From: an uncultured Bacteroidota bacterium
GTDB lineage: Bacteria > Bacteroidota > Bacteroidia > Chitinophagales > Chitinophagaceae
Length of the DNA: 5,782 nt
Direction of reading: 5' to 3'
Assembly (NCBI GenBank): GCA_938008665.1
Contig: CALLKA010000015.1
Location: 1-5,782 of the forward strand
The translations under genes and the position numbers were made by a program. The stretch's first letter is position 1, and every line of letters begins with the position of its first letter. The notes below the pieces were generated by a model, which did no database searches, was not told the origin of the DNA, and was given only the letters and a program-made list of their open reading frames with translations. Below, in pieces: positions 1 to 5,742 of this stretch.

Positions 1-413
1 CTGTTAAAGGAGAAGCAAACTTCGAACAAACTACTTTACAAAATGTAATTGCTGCTCGTGCAAGTGCTACACAAATGAAAGTGGATGCGAAAGATTTAAC
101 GCCAGAAAAATTACAACAATTCCAAGCGAATCAAGGTCAGTTGTCACAAGCTTTAGGCCGTTTAATGGTGGTATCTGAAAATTATCCAACCTTAAGAGCG
201 AATGAAGCTTTCCGTGGCTTACAAGCGCAATTGGAAGGAACTGAAAATAGAATTAAAGTTTCAAGAAACGATTTTAATGCTGCAGTTGCAGACTATAATA
301 AAAGAGCAAGATCATTTCCTGTTAATTTGTTAGCAGGTATGTTTGGATTTAAAACTAAAGAAGGATTTAAAGCAGATGAAGGCGCATCAAAAGCACCTGA
401 AGTTAAATTTTAA
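1..413 (+). CDS. lemA: LemA family protein, 3' part (5' end outside window)
   Basis: The reading frame is open from the window edge (first full codon at base 3) to TAA at 411-413, giving 136 visible residues of a family usually about 185-200 long. The Met at base 75 is internal: the residues before it (VKGEANFEQTTLQNVIAARA) already match the family, so the true start and the usual N-terminal membrane anchor lie upstream. Family hallmarks are SENYPTLRANEAF, then QLEGTENRIKVSRNDFNAAV, then DYNKRARSFPVNLLAGMFGF and an acidic-Lys end. The chain should be an antiparallel helical bundle. LemA proteins are membrane-anchored and of unsettled function; they often sit next to TPM-domain genes, as here, or near htpX. 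The next gene starts 25 nt downstream on the same strand, so co-transcription is likely. Family assignment is secure; role is not known. Confidence 0.93.
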   Translation, partial: VKGEANFEQTTLQNVIAARASATQMKVDAKDLTPEKLQQFQANQGQLSQALGRLMVVSENYPTLRANEAFRGLQAQLEGTENRIKVSRNDFNAAVADYNKRARSFPVNLLAGMFGFKTKEGFKADEGASKAPEVKF

Positions 414-438
414 CACATCGCTTTAATCAACAACACTT

Positions 439-909
439 ATGTGGAATCCACTTTCCTTTTTTAAATCTAGTACAGATAAATTATTGAATGCCTCGGACAA
501 GCAACAGCTTGTCCAGGCGATTCAAGCTGCTGAAAAAACAACCAGCGGGGAAATTCGTGTGTTTGTTGAAAGCAAAACAAAAAATGGAGATGCACTAGCT
601 ACAGCGCGTGAAATCTTTTTTAAACAAAAGATGAATGCAACACAGGAACGCAATGGTGTATTGGTATACGTAGCTGTGAGTGAAAAAAAATTAGCCATTT
701 ATGCCGATCAAGGCATTTATGATAAAGTGGGCGTTGAATTTTGGTACAGTCAGGTACAAGAAATGACTGCGCATTTTAAAACTGCGAATTATGTACAAGG
801 TATGGTGCAAGTTATTGGTGCCTTAGGCAAAGCACTTACTGATCATTTTCCTTTTGATCGTGTTTCAGATACCAATGAATTATCAGACGAAATCATGACG
901 GGTAAATAA
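439..909 (+). CDS. TPM-domain protein, short form without signal peptide
   Basis: This 156-residue protein consists almost entirely of one TPM domain (family named after TLP18.3, Psb32 and MOLO-1). Seen in the sequence: SGEIRVFVE at residues 36-44 as the first strand, RNGVLVYVAV at 71-80 as the central strand, then KKLAIYADQGI at 83-93, and a C-terminal helix leading to HFPFDR and an acidic stretch (DTNELSDE). There is no signal peptide or membrane segment, so it is predicted to be cytosolic or peripheral on the membrane. No Shine-Dalgarno sequence is visible before ATG 439, which is normal in Bacteroidota. It lies 25 nt after lemA and 7-22 nt before a second TPM gene, so the three probably form one transcript. 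TPM proteins have been linked to phosphatase activity and to repair or assembly of membrane complexes in chloroplasts. In bacteria the role is largely undefined, so no specific function is assigned. Confidence 0.88.
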   Translation: MWNPLSFFKSSTDKLLNASDKQQLVQAIQAAEKTTSGEIRVFVESKTKNGDALATAREIFFKQKMNATQERNGVLVYVAVSEKKLAIYADQGIYDKVGVEFWYSQVQEMTAHFKTANYVQGMVQVIGALGKALTDHFPFDRVSDTNELSDEIMTGK

Positions 910-931
910 TCCATTAATGCAAGTAAGCACT

Positions 932-1708
932 ATGAAATTAACCAAGTTATTTATTGTTTTTATTGTTGCATTATTTTCCTTGAATAATATTGCTGCGCAA
1001 AATGTAATTCCAAAAGCAAATCCGCCAGTATTAGTCACTGATTTGGCTGGGGTTTTAAGCCCGGAGGAAAAGCAGGCGCTTGAAAATAAGTTAGTCGCTG
1101 TTGATGATGCTAGTTCCAATCAAATTGCAGTAGTTATTTTACCCACCTTGGATGGTAATCCCATTGAAGAATATGCATTAAAACTTTTTAGAGAATGGGG
1201 GATTGGAAATAAAAAATCAAGAAATGGCGTTTTATTATTGATTGCCGTTCAAGATAAAAAAATTCGTATTGAAGTTGGTTATGGTCTAGAAGGTGCTATT
1301 CCTGATATAACAGCGAATAGTATTATTGAAAATGATATTAAGCCTGCATTTAGACAAAAAGCCTATTATCAGGGTATTGATAAAGCAACCGATAATATTG
1401 CAAAAGCAGCTATTGGGGAATACAAGGTTGAAAGAACAAAAAGATCTTCTGGTAAAAAAAGTAATGGCGCATTATTCGTGATCATCATCTTTGTGATTCT
1501 TTTAGTACTCAAAGGTGGCGGCGGTGGTGGCGGTTCAAATATTGGCCGCAGTGGTTTTAGTGATGTGGCTACTGGTATGTTATTAGGCTCGCTCCTAGGT
1601 GGTGGTGGTCGCTCTGGCGGTGGATGGGGTGGTGGCGATAGCGGCGGCGGCTTCGGTGGCTTTGGCGGCGGAAGTTCCGGTGGCGGTGGCGCTAGTGGTG
1701 GTTGGTAG
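932..1708 (+). CDS. Exported TPM-domain protein with membrane segment and Gly-rich tail (YgcG-like)
   Basis: The start at 932 is preferred because it places MKLTK directly before a hydrophobic run ending NNIAAQ, a normal signal peptide (residues 1-23). An in-frame ATG at 917 would add five residues and cannot be excluded; neither has a clear Shine-Dalgarno sequence. From 932 the protein has 258 residues. Residues about 25-165 are a TPM domain: VTDLAGVLS near 35-43, RNGVLLLIAV at 97-106, EVGYGLEGAIPD at 114-125. A Lys/Arg-rich linker (about 165-178) is followed by one membrane segment (ALFVIIIFVILLVL, 180-193). The last 64 residues contain 35 glycines and end in GGW, a layout typical of YgcG-type proteins. 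The TPM domain is expected outside the cytoplasmic membrane. The gene is the last of the lemA cluster and is followed by a terminator. Domain call is strong; biochemical function is unknown. Confidence 0.9.
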   Translation: MKLTKLFIVFIVALFSLNNIAAQNVIPKANPPVLVTDLAGVLSPEEKQALENKLVAVDDASSNQIAVVILPTLDGNPIEEYALKLFREWGIGNKKSRNGVLLLIAVQDKKIRIEVGYGLEGAIPDITANSIIENDIKPAFRQKAYYQGIDKATDNIAKAAIGEYKVERTKRSSGKKSNGALFVIIIFVILLVLKGGGGGGGSNIGRSGFSDVATGMLLGSLLGGGGRSGGGWGGGDSGGGFGGFGGGSSGGGGASGGW

Positions 1709-1736
1709 TTTAACTAATTAAATTTTTTAACTTAAT

Positions 1737-1775
1737 AAAAAAAGGAGTCGCCTTGTAAAAAGTGACTCCTTTTTT
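1737..1775. terminator. Bidirectional intrinsic terminator between convergent genes
   Basis: The arms GGAGTCGC (1744-1751) and GTGACTCC (1762-1769) pair over 8 bp with one G-T wobble around a 10-nt loop. Seven A's (1737-1743) precede the stem and six T's (1770-1775) follow it, so the structure has a U-tract in both directions. On the + strand it ends the lemA/TPM cluster 28 nt after its last stop; on the - strand it lies 17 nt beyond the stop of the aminopeptidase gene. Confidence 0.9.
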
Positions 1776-1792
1776 ATTTTATGGTATTCTTC

Positions 1793-4321
1793 CTATTTGA
1801 TTAGTATTGGCATTACTGCACTTACTATTTTCACTAATTCATTTTCTCCATTTTGTTTTTTCGCTTTTAAAATTTCACCCAATACTTTTAAATTAAAATA
1901 GGGATCCGTTTGCGTCCGATATTCCTCAGGAATAGATGCTCTAAAGGCAACTATAATGTCAATGCCTCTTTTAAATTTTTCCGCATCTTTTGTTTTCATT
2001 AATAATGCAGCAAATGGTTGGGTCATTTGAAATTTTTCTTCAGACTGCATATTTAAGCTTTCATATTTGTTCGCAATAAAATCAAATTCAGATTCATCGC
2101 CATATTTTGTAAGTAGTTTCGTAACTACTGTATTTAATCTTTTTTTAATTGGGGTTTTTGATGCTGCTTTGGCTATTTGATAGGCGGCTATAGAATCAAT
2201 AGCGTCTAGGGCTTCTAAGGCTGCACCAGCAATGGTATAAGAGGAATCCTTGGTCCAGTTGATGAATTCATTTTTATATGTTTCCTTGTTTAATGCACCA
2301 ATTACGTTAATAGCTTCTTCTCTTACCAAATAGGAGGGATCGGATTTTGCAATGGTGTAAATATTTTTTTCAACAGTCTCATTAATGCTCATCGGGTTTA
2401 AGCTGTTGATGGCCTTTGCTCTAATGACATAAAAAGGATCCTTCATGGCATCTTGAATGAGTTGTTTCGCTTCGGCACTTTTCAAATTTTGGCTTACTTC
2501 ATTTAATGCCTCATAGCGATCTAAAAAATTACGCGCATGATAGAATTGATATATAAATTGCTTTAAGGGTTTGCTGTCATTTTTCTCCCATAATAATATT
2601 TTATCATTATCTACATTCACATTATCTGGTTCGCTTGCCGCCGGGAAATAAAAACTATCCACTTTATTTTTTACCCATACTTCGTAATGATTTCTTTGCC
2701 CATTGACATATATATCAATACCAACGGGTAGCTCAAATATTTTATTTTGTAACTGTGTTTGCGCTAACTTAACCAATACCTGCTTTTTGTTGGCATCATA
2801 TTGTTGGGTAATCCTAACATAAGGATGGCCGTTACCAAAATACCATTGGTTAAAAAACCAGTTCAAGTCCTTGCCTGTAACGGACTCAAATGCCAATTTC
2901 AATTTAATCGCCGATCCGTTAGAAAATTTATTGTCGGTTAAATATTTATTGAGTGACTTGTAAAATGCTTCATCACCCACAAAATGCCTAAGCATATGTA
3001 AAATGCGTCCTCCTTTTTGATAACTCACCAAATCAAACATATCCTCACGGTCATTATAATAAAAACGGACTAGGTTTTTTTCAGCATCCGTTGGGCTGCT
3101 TAAATAGCCACTCATCCCTTTGTAGTTTTCATAATCCCCGGCATCTTTCCCCATGCTGTTTTCCAACCATATGGTTTGGCTATAATCAGCAAAGCTTTCA
3201 TTTACGGTTAAATTGCTCCAGCTCTCAGCAGTTACTAAATCTCCAAACCATTGGTGAAAAAGTTCGTGTGCGATAGTGCTCTCCCATATATTTTCATCCA
3301 CAAGTTCCCTTGCATCCTGTTGCACTGCATCGCTATGTATGGTTGCAGTGGTATTTTCCATGGCACCACTCACATAATCGCGGCCACTTATTTGTGCATA
3401 CTTTGCCCATGGGAATGGAACCCCTAATATTTTTTCAAACAACGCAATCATTTGTGGGGTTTTGCCATAAATTTTCGTTGCTACCCTTTCGTATTCCTTT
3501 TCGATATAGTAACTTAATTCAATTTTCTTTTTATTACTTGTGGTAACAGCCTCTTGTTTCACTACTGCATAATCGCCAATACCAATAAAAAATAAATAGG
3601 GAGAATGGGGGAGGTCCATTTTCCAAACATCTAACCTGGTTCCATTTTTATTATCAACTTGTTTTATTAATAACCCATTGGAAAGTGAAACAAATTTACT
3701 TGGCACATTTAAATAAAATTCCTGGGTACATTTTTGATTGGGCTTGTCAATAATGGGCATCCAAACTGAAGTGCCTTCGGTTTCCCCTTGGGTCCAAATT
3801 TGCGTGGGTTTGTTTTTTTCTTTACCTAATGGATTTATAAAATACAATCCTTTGGCATCAGTGATGGCACTACTTCCTTTGGCCTTGTATTCATTGGGTT
3901 TGGCTGTATATTTAATGTATACAGTGTAGTTTTCATTTGCAGTGTATGTTTTATCTAAATCAATACTAATTATTTTTCCATCGTAGTTGTACTTTAATGT
4001 ATTTTTAGTTTCGTTTTTTACAATACTTACCTGATGAATATCCATGCCTTTTGCATCCAATATTAATTTTGCAGTTGCATAAAAATGCGGCCGCAATTGT
4101 AACCATACTTCCCCGTTTAATTGTGATTGGGCATAATCAAAGTTGGCGATTAACTTAGTGTGAATTAAATCATTTTCTTTCGTGGCAAAGCTGCGATAAT
4201 TTGTTTTCCAACTGGTATCTTCAATTACATTCTCATTCATTTCTTCCTGCGCTTTCGCAGTAATTGTCATTTGAAAAATGAAATACAAAACCCAACATAA
4301 TTTTAATAGCGATTTTTTCAT
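1793..4321 (-). CDS. Exported M1-family zinc aminopeptidase with HEAT-like C-terminal region
   Basis: The enzyme should remove N-terminal residues from peptides in the periplasm or outside the cell. The start at 4321 is chosen because it opens with MKKSLLKL and a hydrophobic run ending TAKA-Q, a typical signal peptide (residues 1-24). An in-frame ATG at 4345 would put eight polar residues in front and is less likely. From 4321 the protein has 842 residues: an M1 N-terminal beta domain (about 35-255), the catalytic domain (about 280-500) with GAMEN at 319-323, zinc ligands H352, H356 and E375 in HELFH-X18-E, catalytic E353 and the likely transition-state Tyr434 (SYQKGG). A beta domain (about 500-580) and helical HEAT-like repeats (about 600-740) follow. 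All catalytic residues are present. No type IX secretion C-terminal domain is seen. It is monocistronic, convergent with the TPM cluster and divergent from truA. Substrate preference cannot be read from the sequence. Confidence 0.94.
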   Translation of the reverse strand: MKKSLLKLCWVLYFIFQMTITAKAQEEMNENVIEDTSWKTNYRSFATKENDLIHTKLIANFDYAQSQLNGEVWLQLRPHFYATAKLILDAKGMDIHQVSIVKNETKNTLKYNYDGKIISIDLDKTYTANENYTVYIKYTAKPNEYKAKGSSAITDAKGLYFINPLGKEKNKPTQIWTQGETEGTSVWMPIIDKPNQKCTQEFYLNVPSKFVSLSNGLLIKQVDNKNGTRLDVWKMDLPHSPYLFFIGIGDYAVVKQEAVTTSNKKKIELSYYIEKEYERVATKIYGKTPQMIALFEKILGVPFPWAKYAQISGRDYVSGAMENTTATIHSDAVQQDARELVDENIWESTIAHELFHQWFGDLVTAESWSNLTVNESFADYSQTIWLENSMGKDAGDYENYKGMSGYLSSPTDAEKNLVRFYYNDREDMFDLVSYQKGGRILHMLRHFVGDEAFYKSLNKYLTDNKFSNGSAIKLKLAFESVTGKDLNWFFNQWYFGNGHPYVRITQQYDANKKQVLVKLAQTQLQNKIFELPVGIDIYVNGQRNHYEVWVKNKVDSFYFPAASEPDNVNVDNDKILLWEKNDSKPLKQFIYQFYHARNFLDRYEALNEVSQNLKSAEAKQLIQDAMKDPFYVIRAKAINSLNPMSINETVEKNIYTIAKSDPSYLVREEAINVIGALNKETYKNEFINWTKDSSYTIAGAALEALDAIDSIAAYQIAKAASKTPIKKRLNTVVTKLLTKYGDESEFDFIANKYESLNMQSEEKFQMTQPFAALLMKTKDAEKFKRGIDIIVAFRASIPEEYRTQTDPYFNLKVLGEILKAKKQNGENELVKIVSAVMPILIK

Positions 4322-4447
4322 GTATTTTTTTTCTGGATCAAACAATGTGTAAATATGGACGCTAACTTATTAAAGTTTTGGTGATTCAATTGTTAAAAAT
4401 GGAGCTAACTAAAAAATAAGTAGTTTAGTGGTCAAATTGCGAAAGGA
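4322..4447. other. Divergent intergenic region (aminopeptidase / truA)
   Basis: This AT-rich 126-bp gap should hold the promoters of both divergent genes. I looked on both strands for the TTG-19/20-TAnnTTTG arrangement seen upstream of 16S and found no match at the right spacing. The nearest is TAGTTTAG at about 4421 on the + strand, one base off the -7 element but without a -33 TTG at the right distance. No hairpin or operator stands out. Confidence 0.5.
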
Positions 4448-5200
4448 ATGAAACGGTATTTTATTGAAGTTGCTTATGATGGTGCAGATTTTGGTGGATT
4501 TCAGATTCAAATAAATCAACAAACCATTCAAGGGGCGGTTGAACAGGCCTTGGCAACCTTATATAGAGCTCCCATTACTTTATCTGGAGCTTCACGTACC
4601 GATGCAGGTGTACATGCCTTGCAAAACTTCTTCCATTTTGATACTGCGCTGGAAATATTGGATAAACATATTTATAATTTAAATGCCATCTTGCCTCATT
4701 CCATAGTGATTAAGGGAATATATAGTGTACCAGGGGAGGCGCATGCACGCTTTGATGCAGTTAAGCGCTCTTATATATATAAGCTTCATACGTTTAAAGA
4801 TCCTTTTTTAGAAGGCAGATCCTGGTTTTATCCCTTTTCTGTCAATCATCAATTATTAAATGAAGCGGCCAATGCCTTATTAGACTATACCAATTTCGAA
4901 AGCTTTTCTAAAAAAAATACCACAGTGAATACCTTTGAATGTCATATAACAAAGGCTTTTTGGAGCATTCACGCTCAAGGATTTTCATTTCATATTGATT
5001 CAAATCGTTTTTTAAGAGGCATGATCCGAGGTTTGGTGGGCACCATGCTTCAGGTGGGGCGAGGTGCCATATCAATGGAGCAGTGGCACGAGATTATAGC
5101 CTCAAAAAATGATCAAAGGGTCGATTTTTCTACGCCAGCCCATGGATTGTATTTATCTGCCATAGAATACCCCAATTATTTAAAGAAAATAGGGGATTAG
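4448..5200 (+). CDS. truA: tRNA pseudouridine(38-40) synthase TruA
   Basis: TruA converts uridines 38, 39 and 40 in the anticodon arm of many tRNAs to pseudouridine. The 250-residue length is normal. The catalytic Asp is D52 in GASRTDAGVHAL (47-58). Other conserved parts are RYFIEVAYDG at 3-12, HARFDAVKRSYIY at 99-111 including the active-site-adjacent Tyr109, NRFLRGMIRGLVGTM at 186-200 and the C-terminal TPAHGLYL at 229-236. The N-terminal motif usually written G-W-Q reads GGFQIQ here. ATG 4448 is supported by alignment of the first residues to the family. A purine run AAAGGA (4442-4447) directly abuts the start codon, too close to act as a standard Shine-Dalgarno site. The gene is divergent from the aminopeptidase gene and points towards the rRNA operon, but its coding end is about 90 bp before the first rRNA promoter. 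Confidence 0.97.
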   Translation: MKRYFIEVAYDGADFGGFQIQINQQTIQGAVEQALATLYRAPITLSGASRTDAGVHALQNFFHFDTALEILDKHIYNLNAILPHSIVIKGIYSVPGEAHARFDAVKRSYIYKLHTFKDPFLEGRSWFYPFSVNHQLLNEAANALLDYTNFESFSKKNTTVNTFECHITKAFWSIHAQGFSFHIDSNRFLRGMIRGLVGTMLQVGRGAISMEQWHEIIASKNDQRVDFSTPAHGLYLSAIEYPNYLKKIGD

Positions 5201-5210
5201 CTAAACCCCT
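5191..5210 (+). terminator. Weak hairpin overlapping the truA stop codon
   Basis: AGGGG (5191-5195) pairs with CCCCT (5206-5210) around ten bases (5196-5205) that are themselves nearly symmetric (TTAG/CTAA) and contain the TAG stop. The following bases, GCTATTATTGACTTTTG, are not a real T-tract. It may act as a poor terminator or as a 3'-end stabilising hairpin. Confidence 0.4.
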
Positions 5211-5290
5211 GCTATTATTGACTTTTGTTCCATAATCGACACATTTTGAGGGCATTGAACGAAATAAATTTAAAAATAGTATACAATATA

Positions 5291-5321
5291 TTTGGTCAGT
5301 AGTATTCACTCCCTATCTTTG
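5291..5321 (+). promoter_or_regulatory. rRNA operon promoter P1 (Bacteroidota type)
   Basis: TTTG at 5291-5294 (-33 element), a 19-bp spacer, and TATCTTTG at 5314-5321 match the Bacteroidota housekeeping sigma consensus TTG / TAnnTTTG. The C/G-rich stretch CCGCCCGC follows. Upstream, about 5261-5293 is almost entirely A and T, in the place where an UP-like element would be. It is the most upstream of three tandem promoters before 16S. Confidence 0.87.
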
Positions 5322-5325
5322 CCGC

Positions 5326-5351
5326 CCGCAAGCGATAAATCATTGCTGCGG
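5326..5351 (+). other. Predicted 5'-end hairpin of the P1 transcript
   Basis: CCGC (5326-5329) and AGC (5331-5333), with A5330 bulged, pair with GCT (5345-5347) and GCGG (5348-5351), giving 7 bp around an 11-nt loop. It begins 5 nt after the -7 element, close to the expected start of transcription. It is not followed by a T-tract. Confidence 0.5.
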
Positions 5352-5383
5352 ATTGTTCTCTGAAGCGGAAATTATGCACTGAA

Positions 5384-5402
5384 TAAAGTTGAAATAACTT
5401 TA
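5384..5402. repeat. 19-bp AT-rich inverted repeat upstream of P2
   Basis: TAAAGTT (5384-5390) and AACTTTA (5396-5402) are perfect 7-bp inverted arms with a 5-nt centre. The repeat ends 18 bp before the -33 TTG of P2. It may be a protein-binding site or simply part of an AT-rich upstream element. Confidence 0.5.
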
Positions 5403-5420
5403 AAATAAACCCTCCAATAC

Positions 5421-5451
5421 TTGGTGGATATAAATATCAGCTGTATCTTTG
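5421..5451 (+). promoter_or_regulatory. rRNA operon promoter P2 (Bacteroidota type)
   Basis: TTG at 5421-5423, a 20-bp spacer and TATCTTTG at 5444-5451 match the consensus. The -7 box and the next bases (TATCTTTGCCG-CC) are nearly identical to P1, differing in one base. Its -7 element lies 130 bp downstream of that of P1. Confidence 0.88.
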
Positions 5452-5456
5452 CCGTC

Positions 5457-5474
5457 CCTCTTCAAAAAAAGAGG
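5457..5474 (+). other. Predicted 5'-end hairpin of the P2 transcript
   Basis: CCTCTT (5457-5462) pairs perfectly with AAGAGG (5469-5474) around the 6-nt loop CAAAAA. It begins 6 nt after the P2 -7 element. A second, looser stem follows directly (TTAGTT 5475-5480 with AACTAA 5500-5505). Confidence 0.5.
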
Positions 5475-5510
5475 TTAGTTCTTCGAAATTATGTGGCCTA
5501 ACTAATTGAA

Positions 5511-5529
5511 AAATAATTAATAATTATTT
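5511..5529. repeat. Perfect 19-bp A/T palindrome upstream of P3
   Basis: AAATAATTA (5511-5519) and TAATTATTT (5521-5529) are perfect 9-bp inverted arms around one central A. The repeat ends 9 bp before the -33 TTTG of P3, where an UP-like element or an activator or repressor could bind. It contains only A and T. Confidence 0.65.
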
Positions 5530-5538
5530 CACACAAAG

Positions 5539-5570
5539 TTTGGCTATCTACATAAATGTGTATACCTTTG
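5539..5570 (+). promoter_or_regulatory. rRNA operon promoter P3, proximal (Bacteroidota type)
   Basis: TTTG at 5539-5542, a 20-bp spacer and TACCTTTG at 5563-5570 match the consensus, followed by the C-rich stretch CACCCCGC. It is the promoter nearest to 16S; its start would give a leader of about 165-170 nt before the mature 5' end. The A/T palindrome at 5511-5529 lies just upstream. Confidence 0.9.
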
Positions 5571-5575
5571 CACCC

Positions 5576-5592
5576 CGCTACGAATAATAGCG
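5576..5592 (+). other. Predicted 5'-end hairpin of the P3 transcript
   Basis: CGCTA (5576-5580) pairs with TAGCG (5588-5592) around the 7-nt loop CGAATAA. It begins 6 nt after the P3 -7 element, matching the arrangement after P1 and P2. Confidence 0.45.
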
Positions 5593-5610
5593 CGCAAAAT
5601 AAACACAAAA

Positions 5611-5621
5611 GATCTTTGAAA
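5611..5621 (+). promoter_or_regulatory. boxA-like antitermination element
   Basis: GATCTTTGAAA resembles the boxA core (GCTCTTTAACA in E. coli) used by Nus factors to prevent early termination of rRNA transcription. Its place, about 40 nt after the proximal promoter and 120 nt before 16S, fits. The call rests on similarity and position only. Confidence 0.5.
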
Positions 5622-5635
5622 GTTTGGAAATAACA

Positions 5636-5671
5636 GTAACTGTATAATTGAAAAATACAGGTAAAGGTTAC
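5636..5671 (+). other. Compound leader stem-loop with alternative pairing
   Basis: GTAAC (5636-5640) pairs with GTTAC (5667-5671) and TGTAT (5641-5645) with ATACA (5655-5659), leaving a 9-nt loop and a 7-nt bulge (5660-5666). CTGTA (5640-5644) could instead pair with TACAG at 5669-5673, so two forms compete. It lies just after the boxA-like site. Confidence 0.4.
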
Positions 5672-5742
5672 AGCATCAAAAAAATTAAATCAGACGTCAT
5701 TTTCGATTTATTTGAGATTGATAGTCAGATCAAACAACATTT

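Larger units (their letters stand above)
5571..5742 (+). other. rRNA precursor leader downstream of P3
   Basis: This stretch is transcribed but not part of mature 16S. It contains the P3 5' hairpin, a boxA-like element at 5611-5621, a compound stem at 5636-5671 and the leader segment complementary to 16S at 5728-5735. The far arm of the long processing stem that normally encloses 16S would lie beyond the window. No open reading frame of note is present. Confidence 0.75.

Noticed and set aside
75..77. ATG 75 as the start of lemA
   Set aside because: The frame is open to the window edge and the residues before it are typical LemA sequence, so this Met is internal.
883..1119. Open frame of 78 codons on the - strand
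   Set aside because: It is antisense to the junction and 5' part of the two TPM genes, whose protein sequences match a known family; the antisense product resembles nothing I recognise.
1514..1705. GGN tract as a tandem DNA repeat or mobile-element trace
   Set aside because: It is in frame, codes for the Gly-rich tail usual in YgcG-type proteins, and shows no fixed repeat unit.
3091..3929. Three open frames of 61-78 codons on the + strand
   Set aside because: They lie antisense within the catalytic and N-terminal domains of the M1 aminopeptidase, which has intact conserved motifs; they are chance open frames.
4333..4343. GGATCAAACAA before the aminopeptidase gene, matching the rRNA leader segment and, on the other strand, the GTTTGATCC of 16S
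   Set aside because: The shared stretch is only 9-10 bases, nothing else around it is similar, and no mechanism is evident; treated as chance.
5491..5505. Tiny frame ATG TGG CCT AAC TAA as a leader peptide in the P2 transcript
   Set aside because: It is four codons long, has no ribosome binding signal and sits in an rRNA leader; a leader peptide is not supported.
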